Shown one piece after another: positions 30,607 through 38,894 of a stretch of DNA of 40,491 bases; position 1 is the first letter of the stretch, and every line of letters starts with the position of its first letter. The stretch comes from JBHIEE01 sp046760445. GTDB taxonomy: Bacteria; Acidobacteriota; Aminicenantia; JdFR-78. The stretch covers positions 1-40,491 of the forward strand of contig JBHIEE010000009.1 in the NCBI GenBank assembly GCA_046760445.1. Direction: 5' to 3'. Position numbers and translations under genes: made by a program. A model generated the notes under the pieces. The model ran no database searches and had not been told where the DNA came from. It saw nothing but the letters and a program-made list of their open reading frames with translations.

Positions 30607-31833
30607 CTACTTTATATATCTTCTGGGAAGTAAAGGGTTTAATCCAATTAAGATTTTGTAAACAGAAGTTCCAGCTAATGCAGCCAGCTCATCAGCTGTT
30701 ATTCTCCGATCTCTTTGGTCGCTAATCAAAACTACCTCATCTCCAATTTTTATCTCTCGATCATTTTTTAAGTTAACCATTAAATGATTGGCTGTCACAG
30801 CAGCAATAACCGGATACTTTTTATTTTTTATTACTATCTCTGCTCTATCAGCTAACTGGTAAGGATATCCATCCGAATATCCCACTCCCACAGTAGCGAT
30901 TAATTCTTTTTCCCGAGCAGTAAATTTGCGATGGTAGGAAAGCGATTCACCAGGGAGTAAATCTTTAATAAAAACCACTTTTGCTTTAAACTTAAGTGCT
31001 GGTTTAAGCTTTAATCTGTCTTCTCTCTGGGTCTGAGGAGAAGGATAATAGCCATAAATAGTAATTCCTGGTCTGACCATATCAAGGTAAGATTGGGGGT
31101 GATTGAGAATTCCATCGCTGCTGGCAACATGTCTCAGACCCAAGGCAATCCCTTTCCTTTGAGCTGAGCCACACATTTCAAAGAATCGTCTTAACTGCTC
31201 TTGGTCAAAATCCTTATCCTCAGTTAAGGTAGTAGAAATTCCTTCAATCATTAGGTGAGAGAGAGAAGACACTTTTTCAATAAAAGGGATGGCCTGATAA
31301 TGAGGTATTCCCACTCGACCTAATCCAGTATCAAAGTGGATATGCACCTTGGCTTTCTTTTTGAGTCTGGCCGCTATTTCATTTAAAGCAAGAGCTTGAT
31401 CAGTGAAAACAGATTGACTGATACCCAGCTTTATTATCTCCAGGCAGTCTTCCTTGGAAAAAGGGCCAAAATTAAGAATTGGACATCTTACTCCATTTTT
31501 TCTCAATTCGACTGCTTCTTCGCATTTTCCAACCATCAGATAGTTTATTCCATTCTTTTCCAAAAACTTGGCAATTTTAACCAGTCCATGACCGTAAGCG
31601 TTAGCTTTCACTACTGCCATAATTGGCACTTGGACGAGTCTCCTTATTTGACTTAGATTCCAGGCAATATGCTTGAGGTCGACTTCAATCCATGGATCTA
31701 AGCTTCCACAGGATTTATTTTCCTTTTCTTCTAAATCAGATAGTTCTTTTCCCTCAAAATTTCTTTTGGCAATAAGTCCTAAGGAACTTAGTCCAGCCAA
31801 TTTCAGAAAATTCCTTCGCTTCATTTTTCTCAT
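30607..31833 (-). CDS. Tat-exported alanine racemase-like PLP enzyme
   Basis: The 408-residue product starts with a twin-arginine-type signal (KRRNFLKLAGLSSLGLIA, residues 5-22). From residue 48 it is a fold-type III alanine racemase: WIEVDLKHIAWNLSQIR, the PLP lysine K76 in VVKANAYGHG, FDTGLGRVG, the SSDGILN segment, MVRPGITIYGYYPSP, and the catalytic tyrosine Y319 in VGVGYSDGYPYQ. The usual C-terminal 'CMDQ' loop is changed to TANH (347-350), so the substrate-contacting Met-Asp pair is Ala-Asn. Cytoplasmic Alr makes D-alanine for peptidoglycan, whereas an exported enzyme with this change may act on other amino acids in the periplasm. The DUF362/ferredoxin gene follows in the operon. Either Met1 or Met4 may be the start. 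Confidence 0.87.
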   Translation of the reverse strand: MRKMKRRNFLKLAGLSSLGLIAKRNFEGKELSDLEEKENKSCGSLDPWIEVDLKHIAWNLSQIRRLVQVPIMAVVKANAYGHGLVKIAKFLEKNGINYLMVGKCEEAVELRKNGVRCPILNFGPFSKEDCLEIIKLGISQSVFTDQALALNEIAARLKKKAKVHIHFDTGLGRVGIPHYQAIPFIEKVSSLSHLMIEGISTTLTEDKDFDQEQLRRFFEMCGSAQRKGIALGLRHVASSDGILNHPQSYLDMVRPGITIYGYYPSPQTQREDRLKLKPALKFKAKVVFIKDLLPGESLSYHRKFTAREKELIATVGVGYSDGYPYQLADRAEIVIKNKKYPVIAAVTANHLMVNLKNDREIKIGDEVVLISDQRDRRITADELAALAGTSVYKILIGLNPLLPRRYIK

Positions 31834-31920
31834 TTAACCCTAAATTTATCAAAAAGATCATTGAAATGTAAAGCTTTTTAAAGCCTTCTTTAGGTTGCAA
31901 TATTTTTTAAATAAGTTTAA

Positions 31921-32043
31921 ACTTATATTGGAAATTTAAAAGAAGCTTTGACTACTTGGGAAAAATCCCTTGAGATTAACCCAAAGCAAGAGAATCTAAA
32001 AAAGCTTTTAAATTCAATTAAAGGCAGAGAAAAATTAACATAG
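31921..32043 (+). pseudogene. 3' remnant of a TPR-protein gene
   Basis: A 40-codon open stretch without start encodes TYIGNLKEALTTWEKSLEIN then PKQENLKKLLNSIKG, ending REKLT-stop. This is the second helix of a tetratricopeptide repeat plus a terminal helix ('G.l.eAl..wekslein'). A stop lies two codons upstream of it. It ends three bases before the GWxTD gene, suggesting that a TPR gene once preceded that gene. Confidence 0.5.
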
Positions 32044-32046
32044 TCT

Positions 32047-33036
32047 GTGAGCTTTGTGGTTAAGGAGAAAAAAACGAGAAAAATAGTCCTTAAAATTGGT
32101 ACATTATTTCTTGCATTCTGCTTCCTGCTTCCAGTTTCTTGTAGATTATATCGATTAGAACAAAATTTAAACCCAGAGGAAAAAGAGTTTCTATTTAAGG
32201 TAAGATACATTATCACCAAAGAAGAAAGAAAAATTTTCTTAGAGCTTCCTCCCTCGGAAAGGAAAGAATTTATCGAAAAGTTTTGGGAGAGAAGGGACCC
32301 TGATCCTGATACAGAAATAAATGAATTTAAAGAAGAATATTATCAGAGGATAGAAGATGCTAACCAGTTATTCAGAGGAGAAGGAAGGGAAGGCTGGTTA
32401 ACAGATAGAGGAAGAATCTACATCATTTTTGGGCCTCCTACAGACAGACTTACTTATCCTATGGGCTGGGGACCAACCGGCCGACCAACTGAAGTCTGGT
32501 ATTACGGCTACTTCCAGGTTGTGTTTGTGGATTACTATTTAAATGGAGAGTACAGGTTGGTCACTGAAAATATCGTGTACCTTCATGAATTGAATAAAGC
32601 TCAGGCTTCCCAACGGAAAGTTTTTCAGCCAAAGAAAAGCTTTTTAGACTTTACCTGGCAGATAAAAGGTCTGGAAAGAAAAGAAAATATTGTTCAGGCT
32701 TTAATTAAAATTGAAATTCCTTATAAAGGAATGTGGTTTACCTCTCAAGAGGAAAAAGTAGAAACAACTTTGAGGTTGATTTTAGAAGTTAATAATCAGG
32801 CTGGTCAGAGAGTATGGGAATACAAAAATGACTACTACATCTCAATGACTGATCAGGAACTTGAAGATAAGAAAGAGAAAAAGCATGTTATAGAAGTGCC
32901 CCTTTTATTTAAAGAGGAATTTTCGGCTGAGCAAAAAACTTATCCGCCTGGCAAAGAAGAATATATTCTCAATTTTAAGCTGATTAATTTAACTGGACAG
33001 GAAGAAACTAAAAAAGAAACAAAATTTAATATATAA
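32047..33036 (+). CDS. GWxTD-domain lipoprotein
   Basis: The 329-residue product has a basic start and a hydrophobic segment ending at C32 (LFLAFCFLLPVSC), a likely lipoprotein signal although the position three before Cys is Pro. Residues about 40-190 hold the GWxTD domain: YIITKEERKIFLELPPSERKE, FWERRDPDPDTEINEFKEEYY, and the name motif GWLTD (116-120) followed by RGRIYIIFGPPTDR. A beta-rich C-terminal part follows (QALIKIEIPYKGMWF...). Proteins of this family occur in Bacteroidota/Acidobacteriota-type bacteria next to TPR or secretion genes, and their role is unknown. The start is uncertain: GTG at 32047, or GTG at 32056. It is not part of a visible operon. Confidence 0.85.
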   Translation: MSFVVKEKKTRKIVLKIGTLFLAFCFLLPVSCRLYRLEQNLNPEEKEFLFKVRYIITKEERKIFLELPPSERKEFIEKFWERRDPDPDTEINEFKEEYYQRIEDANQLFRGEGREGWLTDRGRIYIIFGPPTDRLTYPMGWGPTGRPTEVWYYGYFQVVFVDYYLNGEYRLVTENIVYLHELNKAQASQRKVFQPKKSFLDFTWQIKGLERKENIVQALIKIEIPYKGMWFTSQEEKVETTLRLILEVNNQAGQRVWEYKNDYYISMTDQELEDKKEKKHVIEVPLLFKEEFSAEQKTYPPGKEEYILNFKLINLTGQEETKKETKFNI

Positions 33037-33271
33037 AAAAATTCAGAGAAAGGAAAAAACTAAGGTGTTGAGCAAATTTTATGCTATATTTATCTCTAAT
33101 AATAGAAATTTAATTTATTTAAAATTAACAAGATAGATTTATAAAAAATAAAAATAAATGGAATTGGTTCAAAAAATTGGATAAGGAATGGAAAATCGAT
33201 CTCTTGTTGGCAACTGGAATATAAACCTTTCTATTATGATATTCAGAGTAAGGCTAAAGCGCCGCCTGCTC

Positions 33272-33286
33272 TGCCTGCGGCAGGCA
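33272..33286. repeat. GC-rich palindrome TGCCTG-CGG-CAGGCA
   Basis: This short hairpin sits in a GC-rich island (33260-33290) within the 289-base gap between the GWxTD gene and the convergent membrane-protein gene. It is related to the element at 24523. I see no gene in this gap. Confidence 0.6.
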
Positions 33287-33325
33287 GGCTTACACTCTTG
33301 AAAATATAATCCTTCCAAATAAAGT

Positions 33326-34153
33326 TTAAATCTCTACTTTAAAAAATCTTTTCAAGGAAAAGCCAAAAAGAATAGAAAGAACAAAAAAAGCAATTAACCA
33401 GTGAATCTTCAGACCTAAAAAATTGAGCCGAGCAGGAGGATATTTGATTTCAATTGATCTGACAACTGGATTTCGAGGAAGCGGAGGCTCGCCAGGATAA
33501 ACTATCTCATCAATAAAATTTTTACTCACTTTTTTAGAAGATAATTTGATGAATTTTCTTGGACTGACAATCAATTTTTTATTTAATTTCGTTTCAGAAG
33601 TTTCAAATTCTATATTGAATTGCCCGTATTTTTCTGCTCTTATTCTCCAGTTTATTTGAGGTTTATTCATAATTCTTAAGGCTGGAGTTTCTACGCTTAC
33701 TCCTTCTGGTGTACGGATTTTAACAGAAGTTTCTATGGGAGAAACATTTGGCTGAAGATTAAGAATCACAATCGCTGACTGATTGGGCTCAAGAGGTTTC
33801 TGGCTAAACCATAAATTGAGCTGGATAAGAATTAAAATTAAAGGGATAATCATCACTAACATTGGTTTTAAGGAATATTTCATATAGATTAAATTATTTT
33901 GAAGAATGTTTTTTTGAGCTTTAAACATTAAACCTAAATCATCTTTAAATAATCTGATTTCCAGCAAATGAGCTTTTATTCGATTTTTAACTTTTCTTAT
34001 TCCTTCTTGATTGGAGGTGTATCGGAAAATAAAAAGCATTAGAAGTCCTGTAAGAAAGGAAATAAAGATCATTCCATACCACGGATGAATCGATTTAAAA
34101 GGGAAAAATAAAAATTCAAATATCTTACCCCATATGTTATTGAATATCCACAT
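33326..34153 (-). CDS. Membrane protein resembling the Oxa1/DUF106 insertase superfamily
   Basis: The 275-residue product has an N-terminal amphipathic/hydrophobic start (MWIFNNIWGKIFEFLFFPF) and a transmembrane helix at about 22-43 (HPWYGMIFISFLTGLLMLFIFRY). A positively charged cytoplasmic helical hairpin follows (EGIRKVKNRIKAHLLEIRLF...MFKAQKNILQNNLIYMKYSLKP), then a second helix at about 95-114 (MLVMIIPLILILIQLNLWF). A beta-rich extracytoplasmic domain of about 130 residues and a last helix near 250-268 (HWLIAFFVLSILFGFSLKRFF) complete it. The helix / basic coiled hairpin with 'K-x-Q-K' / 'KP-x' / helix core resembles DUF106/TMCO1/YidC-type insertases. This is a structural guess, not a firm homology. 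It is the last gene of the phosphatase-like cluster. The ribosome binding site is GAGGGG. Confidence 0.55.
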   Translation of the reverse strand: MWIFNNIWGKIFEFLFFPFKSIHPWYGMIFISFLTGLLMLFIFRYTSNQEGIRKVKNRIKAHLLEIRLFKDDLGLMFKAQKNILQNNLIYMKYSLKPMLVMIIPLILILIQLNLWFSQKPLEPNQSAIVILNLQPNVSPIETSVKIRTPEGVSVETPALRIMNKPQINWRIRAEKYGQFNIEFETSETKLNKKLIVSPRKFIKLSSKKVSKNFIDEIVYPGEPPLPRNPVVRSIEIKYPPARLNFLGLKIHWLIAFFVLSILFGFSLKRFFKVEI

Positions 34154-34194
34154 TTCTTATCCCCTCAATGATGAAATTAGAAACTGGAAATTTG

Positions 34195-34210
34195 TCCCGA
34201 GAACTCGGGA
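34195..34210. repeat. Palindromic repeat copy TCCCGAGAACTCGGGA
   Basis: This copy lies in the 84-base gap between the ribbon-helix-helix gene and the Oxa1-like gene, flanked by 'gaaattagaaactggaaattt' and its approximate complement 'ccaatttctattttctatttt'. Confidence 0.65.
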
Positions 34211-34237
34211 TCCAATTTCTATTTTCTATTTTTTATT

Positions 34238-34423
34238 TCAAGAGAGGTAGCCCAATCCTTTAAGTTTCTTTTTGATTTCTTCCTCAGAATCTGACTCTTC
34301 CAGTTTAGCAATTTCTTTTTCTAGAGCGTGGGTAATAAATTCTTCCACTGAGGAATAACCTGCCAGCTCAGCATATTTTTTTATTTTTTTTAGTAACTCA
34401 TTATCAATCTTTATCTTAGCCAT
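34238..34423 (-). CDS. Small ribbon-helix-helix-like protein
   Basis: The 61-residue product begins MAKIKIDNELLKKIKKYAEL (strand plus helix), continues AGYSSVEEFITHALEKEI, and ends with an acidic helix and KKLKGLGYLS. The layout (short strand, helix, turn with G-Y-S-S, second helix) is that of CopG/Arc-type ribbon-helix-helix DNA-binding proteins. Membership of that fold is likely, the target is unknown, and it could instead be an antitoxin-like subunit without its toxin. It has a good ribosome binding site (GGAGGT) and is flanked on both sides by palindromic repeats, between the Tat-exported enzyme gene and the Oxa1-like gene. Confidence 0.65.
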   Translation of the reverse strand: MAKIKIDNELLKKIKKYAELAGYSSVEEFITHALEKEIAKLEESDSEEEIKKKLKGLGYLS

Positions 34424-34449
34424 CTATACCTCCCTCAAAATTAAATAAC

Positions 34450-34590
34450 AAATTTCAAGCACCAAATCCCAAACAAATATCAAATTCCAATAACCAAATG
34501 ACCAAAATAAATTAGTTTAGAATTCTGAACATTGTAATTTAATCCCGAGTATTCGGGATGGGATCTGTGATTTGGAATTTTTTTCATATC
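34450..34590. repeat. Intergenic repeat with a TCCCGAGTATTCGGGA palindrome
   Basis: AT-rich element with 'ccaaatcccaaac', 'ccaaatgaccaaaataaat' and 'gatttggaattttttt' units and a near-palindrome at 34543-34558. The order of units follows the element at 46-248 (…aaatcccaaac…ccaaatgaccgaaataaat…tttggaattttt), so these are two copies of one repeat. Confidence 0.65.
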
Positions 34591-34621
34591 CTCTCCCTAT
34601 CAGGTTCATCTAATAATTTTT

Positions 34622-36607
34622 CTAGAATATGGGTGTGCCAATTATCTCTTTTGGCTTATTAATACCAAATATTTTAAGAATAGTTGGAGTTAAATCATAA
34701 AGTGAGACATGTTTGGCTTTTATCTTTTGGTTAGTAAAAAGAATGCCTGGAATAAGTTCTGGAGCCATACAATGATCTCCACTCCATTTCCCTGTATTAT
34801 CCTCAATAAGTATTTTCGGAATTTTTCCTAAGGCTGTCTGCCAGGAAGAGCGATAACCCCGATTATAGCCCACAATTATATCAGGCGCTTGATTGACATA
34901 AGCACCGATGTACCACTCTCTGGTTTTATAAGCTTTGTGAATTACTCTCTCACCTGTCTCAGGATCTCGAACTTCCATTAGCTTATGAGCAATTTCATCA
35001 ACCAGGGATTGCTTCTCAGTTCCAGGTTGGACTATCCCTTCGCTCTCTCTCCCTATCTGGTTAATATATAATCCATTCAAACCAAGAGCATAAGCTCTTG
35101 TTCTTGACCAGTCTGTATTCATATGGAATTCTGATTCACCCTGTCTCCACTCATTAATTAGAGCAAGATATCCATTTTCCTTCAACCAGGCATTCAGATG
35201 AAAAGATCGGTAATAAGGAGTAAATCCATGGTCAGACATCACAATAAGAATAGTGTTTTTATCTATTTTTTTAAAAGTCTTGGCTAACACTCTATCCATC
35301 TCAATATATATTTTTTCAATAGTATCACCAAACTCAGCTGCAAGTTTTGGATCATAGGAAGGATGATTTTTATCTATCAGACGCCAAAACATATGTTGTC
35401 GCTGATCAGTACTGGACACATAGTAGAAAAGTAGACCTGAGTCAAATCGACTCAATTCATAGTCAAATATTTTTAATCTTTCTTGAAGAACAATATCATC
35501 CTGAGCTAAAAATTCACTCTCATCTAAAACCCCATGGTCTAACGCCTTGGTATCTGCTGGTAATCCTTTTGTCCAGAAGTAACCAAATTTCTCGTAGAGT
35601 TCTTTTGAATAACTCTCTGGAGTCGAGATAGGAAGAGCTGGATCAGAAGGATCAATATTAATGGGGGTAACATAAAGTTTGAAATGGGGATGAACTTCTT
35701 TTAGATAGAACTGACATATTCCACTCACACTTTGAGTAGGAATCATATTGAATTTTACTTTAATCCAATCACTCCATTCACCCTGGTTGAGTAGGATTTC
35801 ATAATCTTGAATGACAATTTTAGCCACAGGATTTTCCGGATCAATATAAACTGTAAAGTCAATAATTGATTTAGGTTTATCTTTTTTGAAAGTATTTGTT
35901 GGGCCAACTAATTGAGCTCTGACTTTATTATTCACAACTTCTACTGGAAAGATTTTTCCTCCTCCAATATCTTCCTTGAGTTCTGTTGGTTGAGTAGTAT
36001 AATAAGAAAAGATTCCATAAGTACCTAAAATATCAGGAGTTCCCATTCCCGAGAGAGTCCTCTGTTTGGTTTTAGCCGGAGGAAAATTAGATGGTATCTT
36101 AAATATGGTGGCCGGAATATCATATTCTTCAAGTATTTCCCAGAAAGAAGTTCCTTTTCTTAAAAGAGCAACTTCACCTCCTGACAGAGGAAGAACATAA
36201 TTCCCTATGGTAATGGAATGTTTTGCAGATTTTGTCTGAGATGTGGATAAATAAGGAAGATAAGTTTTTGGATCACGATGAATAAAATCGAAGATGGCAT
36301 GTCCTCCAGGATTTGTTCCTGTAATAAAATTAGACCAGGCGACAGGACTTTGAGGAGGAATGCTCGTTCTGAGAGGTCGAAAATCACCCATTTCTCTCAA
36401 GCGCTTGAAATAAGGAAGTTTCCCTTCATCTATCATCCGCTGGGCAATAACAGGATCTATGCCATCAAAGCCTAAAATAATGACTTTTTTAGCAGTGTCT
36501 TGTTTACCAAAAACTTTTGTTACTAAGTCAGACTGACTTTCTAAAGCTAAAAAAGCGCTTCCTGTTAAACTTATCTTTAAGAAATCTCTTCGAGTTAATC
36601 TTTTCAT
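34622..36607 (-). CDS. Tat-exported alkaline-phosphatase-superfamily protein (type I phosphodiesterase-like)
   Basis: The 661-residue product starts with a twin-arginine signal (LTRRDFLKISLTGSAFLALE). The alkaline-phosphatase/nucleotide-pyrophosphatase fold follows. Metal ligand D48 is in ILGFDGIDP and the nucleophile is S87 in PPQSPVAWSNFITGTNPGGH. Further metal ligands are expected in STDQRQHMFWR, IVMSDHGFTPYYR and KWSGDHCMAPELIPG. A long insertion (about 120-330, containing YGIFSYYTTQP and ILLNQGEWSDWIKV) is shared with the next gene. Family members hydrolyse phosphodiesters, phosphomonoesters, phosphonates or sulfates; the substrate is unknown. It lies 35 bases after its paralogue and is the only one of the three with a Tat signal. 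Confidence 0.87.
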   Translation of the reverse strand: MKRLTRRDFLKISLTGSAFLALESQSDLVTKVFGKQDTAKKVIILGFDGIDPVIAQRMIDEGKLPYFKRLREMGDFRPLRTSIPPQSPVAWSNFITGTNPGGHAIFDFIHRDPKTYLPYLSTSQTKSAKHSITIGNYVLPLSGGEVALLRKGTSFWEILEEYDIPATIFKIPSNFPPAKTKQRTLSGMGTPDILGTYGIFSYYTTQPTELKEDIGGGKIFPVEVVNNKVRAQLVGPTNTFKKDKPKSIIDFTVYIDPENPVAKIVIQDYEILLNQGEWSDWIKVKFNMIPTQSVSGICQFYLKEVHPHFKLYVTPINIDPSDPALPISTPESYSKELYEKFGYFWTKGLPADTKALDHGVLDESEFLAQDDIVLQERLKIFDYELSRFDSGLLFYYVSSTDQRQHMFWRLIDKNHPSYDPKLAAEFGDTIEKIYIEMDRVLAKTFKKIDKNTILIVMSDHGFTPYYRSFHLNAWLKENGYLALINEWRQGESEFHMNTDWSRTRAYALGLNGLYINQIGRESEGIVQPGTEKQSLVDEIAHKLMEVRDPETGERVIHKAYKTREWYIGAYVNQAPDIIVGYNRGYRSSWQTALGKIPKILIEDNTGKWSGDHCMAPELIPGILFTNQKIKAKHVSLYDLTPTILKIFGINKPKEIIGTPIF

Positions 36608-36642
36608 TTTTTTAACTAATCATTATAGTAGAACCAAGAATT

Positions 36643-38733
36643 TTATTCAATTAATGATTCTCCATCAATATAAGAAGGAATATCAAGTCCAAATAATTTT
36701 AAAACTGTGGGAGCAATGTCAATTATTCTTGGATTCTTATTTTTTATTTTTTGACTACAAAAGAAAACTCCCGGGACAACCCCTGGGTCAAGGCAGTGAT
36801 CACCGCTCCATTTTTTAATATTGTCCTCAAAAACAATTTTATTGACTTTTCCTGTGACAGACTCCCAAGAAGCACGATAACCCTCATTATAGCCAATAAT
36901 CAAATCCGGTGCGTTTTCAAGATAAGGCCCACTATAAATAGCCTGGGTATCATAAACTTTCTTAATACCAATTTTACCTTTTTCCTCATCCCTTAATCCG
37001 GTTAATTTAGCAATGAGTTCTTCCTTTAATTTATCTTTTTCCTGCTCAGGATTGACAATTCCTTTTGCTTCACGGCCTTTTTGATTGATATAAAGACCTC
37101 CTAAACCAAGAGCATAAGCTCTGGTTTTTCCCCAATCTACATCTTTAAACCATTCATCGCTTTTTTCTCTGCCTTGTTTTAAAGATAAATAGCCATTTAA
37201 ATAAAACCAAGAATTAAGATTTATTCCTCGCCTGAATGAAGTAAAACCATGGTCGGACATAACAATTAACATCCCTTTTTTATTTAATTTTTCCATTACC
37301 CGACCAATTAAATCATCCATTCTTCTATATAAATTTTCAATTTCTTGTTTATATTTATCCTCCCTATGTTCATTTCTTAAAGCTGGATGATTATCTTCGA
37401 GATAACGCCAGAACATATGCTGAATACTGTCTGTTGTTTCAAAAACGCATACACACAATCCTTTTTTTATTTTATTAAGGGCATTAAACAATATCTCTTC
37501 CCAGTCTTGATGATTGAGATAACATTGAGTCAAGAACGCTTGGTCATCAATTACTGCCTCATTTAGAGCCCAAGTATCATTGGCCAGTCCCAGAGTAATA
37601 TAACTTCCAAGAAGTTTAGCCAAATAAATCGAATAAATAAAAGGGTGAGAAATAGGAAGAGCAGGTTTTTCTGGATCAATATTAATCGGCGTAACATACA
37701 TTTCAAAATAAGGTGAAATTTGAGTAATTAAAAAACGACAAGTACCGCGCACCTTAATTCCCAATCCGGGTTTGAAAGTAACTCTTATCCAGTCTGAATA
37801 CTGCCCTTTTTTCAATTTTACTTTTTCCTCGGAGATTTCTAATAATGCTTCCTCTGAACCGTCTTTTAAATGAATGACAAAAGGAAGGCAAAGCTCTTCT
37901 TGTTTTTTAAGCAAGGTATTTTCCGGACCATAAAGACAACCTTTAATTTTATTCCCCTGTTTAGTTATGGGAAAGCTTGTTCCCCCAGTGTGTTTTTTAG
38001 CTTTCTCAGTGTCAGTAGTATAAAAAGAAAATGTTCCTTGGCTTCCTTTTAAATCAGGAACACACATTCCTGAAAGGAGAACTCCATTAAACTTTTCAGG
38101 AGGAAAAGTAATGGGTACTCTCAAAACTGTGCTGAAGATTCCTTTTTCGCCCAGTAATTTCCAGAAAGGTTTACTTTTCCGGAGAAGTTTTATTTCTGGT
38201 TTACCTACAGGAATAGAATATCTCCTTATTGAAATAGTCCGTTTGGCCTTCCCAATTCGGGCAGAAGACAAGTCAGGTAAATAAGTTTTTGGGTCACGAC
38301 TCAAAAAATCAAAGATATTATGTTTAGCTGGATTAACTCCAGTAATGAAGGATGACCAAGCAACCGGGGAAATGGCTGGAGTGGTGGTTTTCAACTGGGA
38401 GAAAGTCCCCTCTTTCTTCAATTTAGAAAAATTAGGTAGTTTTCCTTCTGCCATAAATTTTTCAGTTAGACGGGGGTCTAAACCATCCAGACCAATAATA
38501 ACTACTTGGTTTATTTTTCCTTTGGTATAAGCTCTCCTACCTCTAATAGCTCTCAAGATAAATCGAAAAGGCCAGGAAAAAATAGAAAATAGAGCTAAGA
38601 AAAAAGTCAAAAATAGGACAAGAAAGGACGTCAGGAAAGCAAAACCAGCTCCTGGTCCAATATAGCCGTGTACTTGGCTAATGCTAATAAAAAAGAAAAG
38701 TACTGGGACAATTATTTTTTTAATATGCTTCAT
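36643..38733 (-). CDS. Membrane-anchored alkaline-phosphatase-superfamily protein
   Basis: The 696-residue paralogue of the preceding entry has two hydrophobic segments at its N terminus: IIVPVLFFFISISQVHG (7-23) and GFAFLTSFLVLFLTFFLALF (30-49), joined by YIGPGAG and followed by the basic RFILRAIRGRRAYTKGK. The catalytic fold follows. D83 is in IIGLDGLDP, S122 is in TTPAISPVAWSSFITGVNPAKH, and the remaining ligands lie in TTDSIQHMFWR, IVMSDHGFTSFRR and KWSGDHCLDPGVVPG. By the positive-inside rule the enzyme domain would be cytoplasmic if the first segment is not cleaved, or attached by one helix if it is. The large insertion (FSFYTTDTEK..., KKGQYSDWIRVTF) matches that of the Tat-exported paralogue. 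It is in the same operon. Confidence 0.85.
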   Translation of the reverse strand: MKHIKKIIVPVLFFFISISQVHGYIGPGAGFAFLTSFLVLFLTFFLALFSIFSWPFRFILRAIRGRRAYTKGKINQVVIIGLDGLDPRLTEKFMAEGKLPNFSKLKKEGTFSQLKTTTPAISPVAWSSFITGVNPAKHNIFDFLSRDPKTYLPDLSSARIGKAKRTISIRRYSIPVGKPEIKLLRKSKPFWKLLGEKGIFSTVLRVPITFPPEKFNGVLLSGMCVPDLKGSQGTFSFYTTDTEKAKKHTGGTSFPITKQGNKIKGCLYGPENTLLKKQEELCLPFVIHLKDGSEEALLEISEEKVKLKKGQYSDWIRVTFKPGLGIKVRGTCRFLITQISPYFEMYVTPINIDPEKPALPISHPFIYSIYLAKLLGSYITLGLANDTWALNEAVIDDQAFLTQCYLNHQDWEEILFNALNKIKKGLCVCVFETTDSIQHMFWRYLEDNHPALRNEHREDKYKQEIENLYRRMDDLIGRVMEKLNKKGMLIVMSDHGFTSFRRGINLNSWFYLNGYLSLKQGREKSDEWFKDVDWGKTRAYALGLGGLYINQKGREAKGIVNPEQEKDKLKEELIAKLTGLRDEEKGKIGIKKVYDTQAIYSGPYLENAPDLIIGYNEGYRASWESVTGKVNKIVFEDNIKKWSGDHCLDPGVVPGVFFCSQKIKNKNPRIIDIAPTVLKLFGLDIPSYIDGESLIE

Positions 38734-38894
38734 GGTAAATCAAATATCAAAACTCAAAAATAAAAATGACAGACCAAAATGTAAAATTAACAAAAAATCG
38801 CTGGGGATTCAAGGACGGGGATGATATTTTTCCTAAGAACCATTTTTTAATTTTAAATTCTAATTTATCATCTTGCATTTTGCTTTTTAAATTT
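38734..38894. repeat. Intergenic AT-rich repeat region
   Basis: The 161-base gap holds partly self-complementary units: 'caaaatgtaaaattaac' to the left and 'ttttttaattttaaattctaatttatcatc', 'gcattttgc' to the right. A 'ggggattcaaggacggggat' island lies in the middle (38803-38822), sharing 'gattcaaggac' with the stem-loop at 29309. No gene is seen. Confidence 0.4.

Noticed and set aside
33100..33310. Possible short coding remnant (MENRSLVGNWNIN...)
   Set aside because: A frame of about 38 codons with no recognisable family, running into the GC palindrome; not distinguishable from chance.
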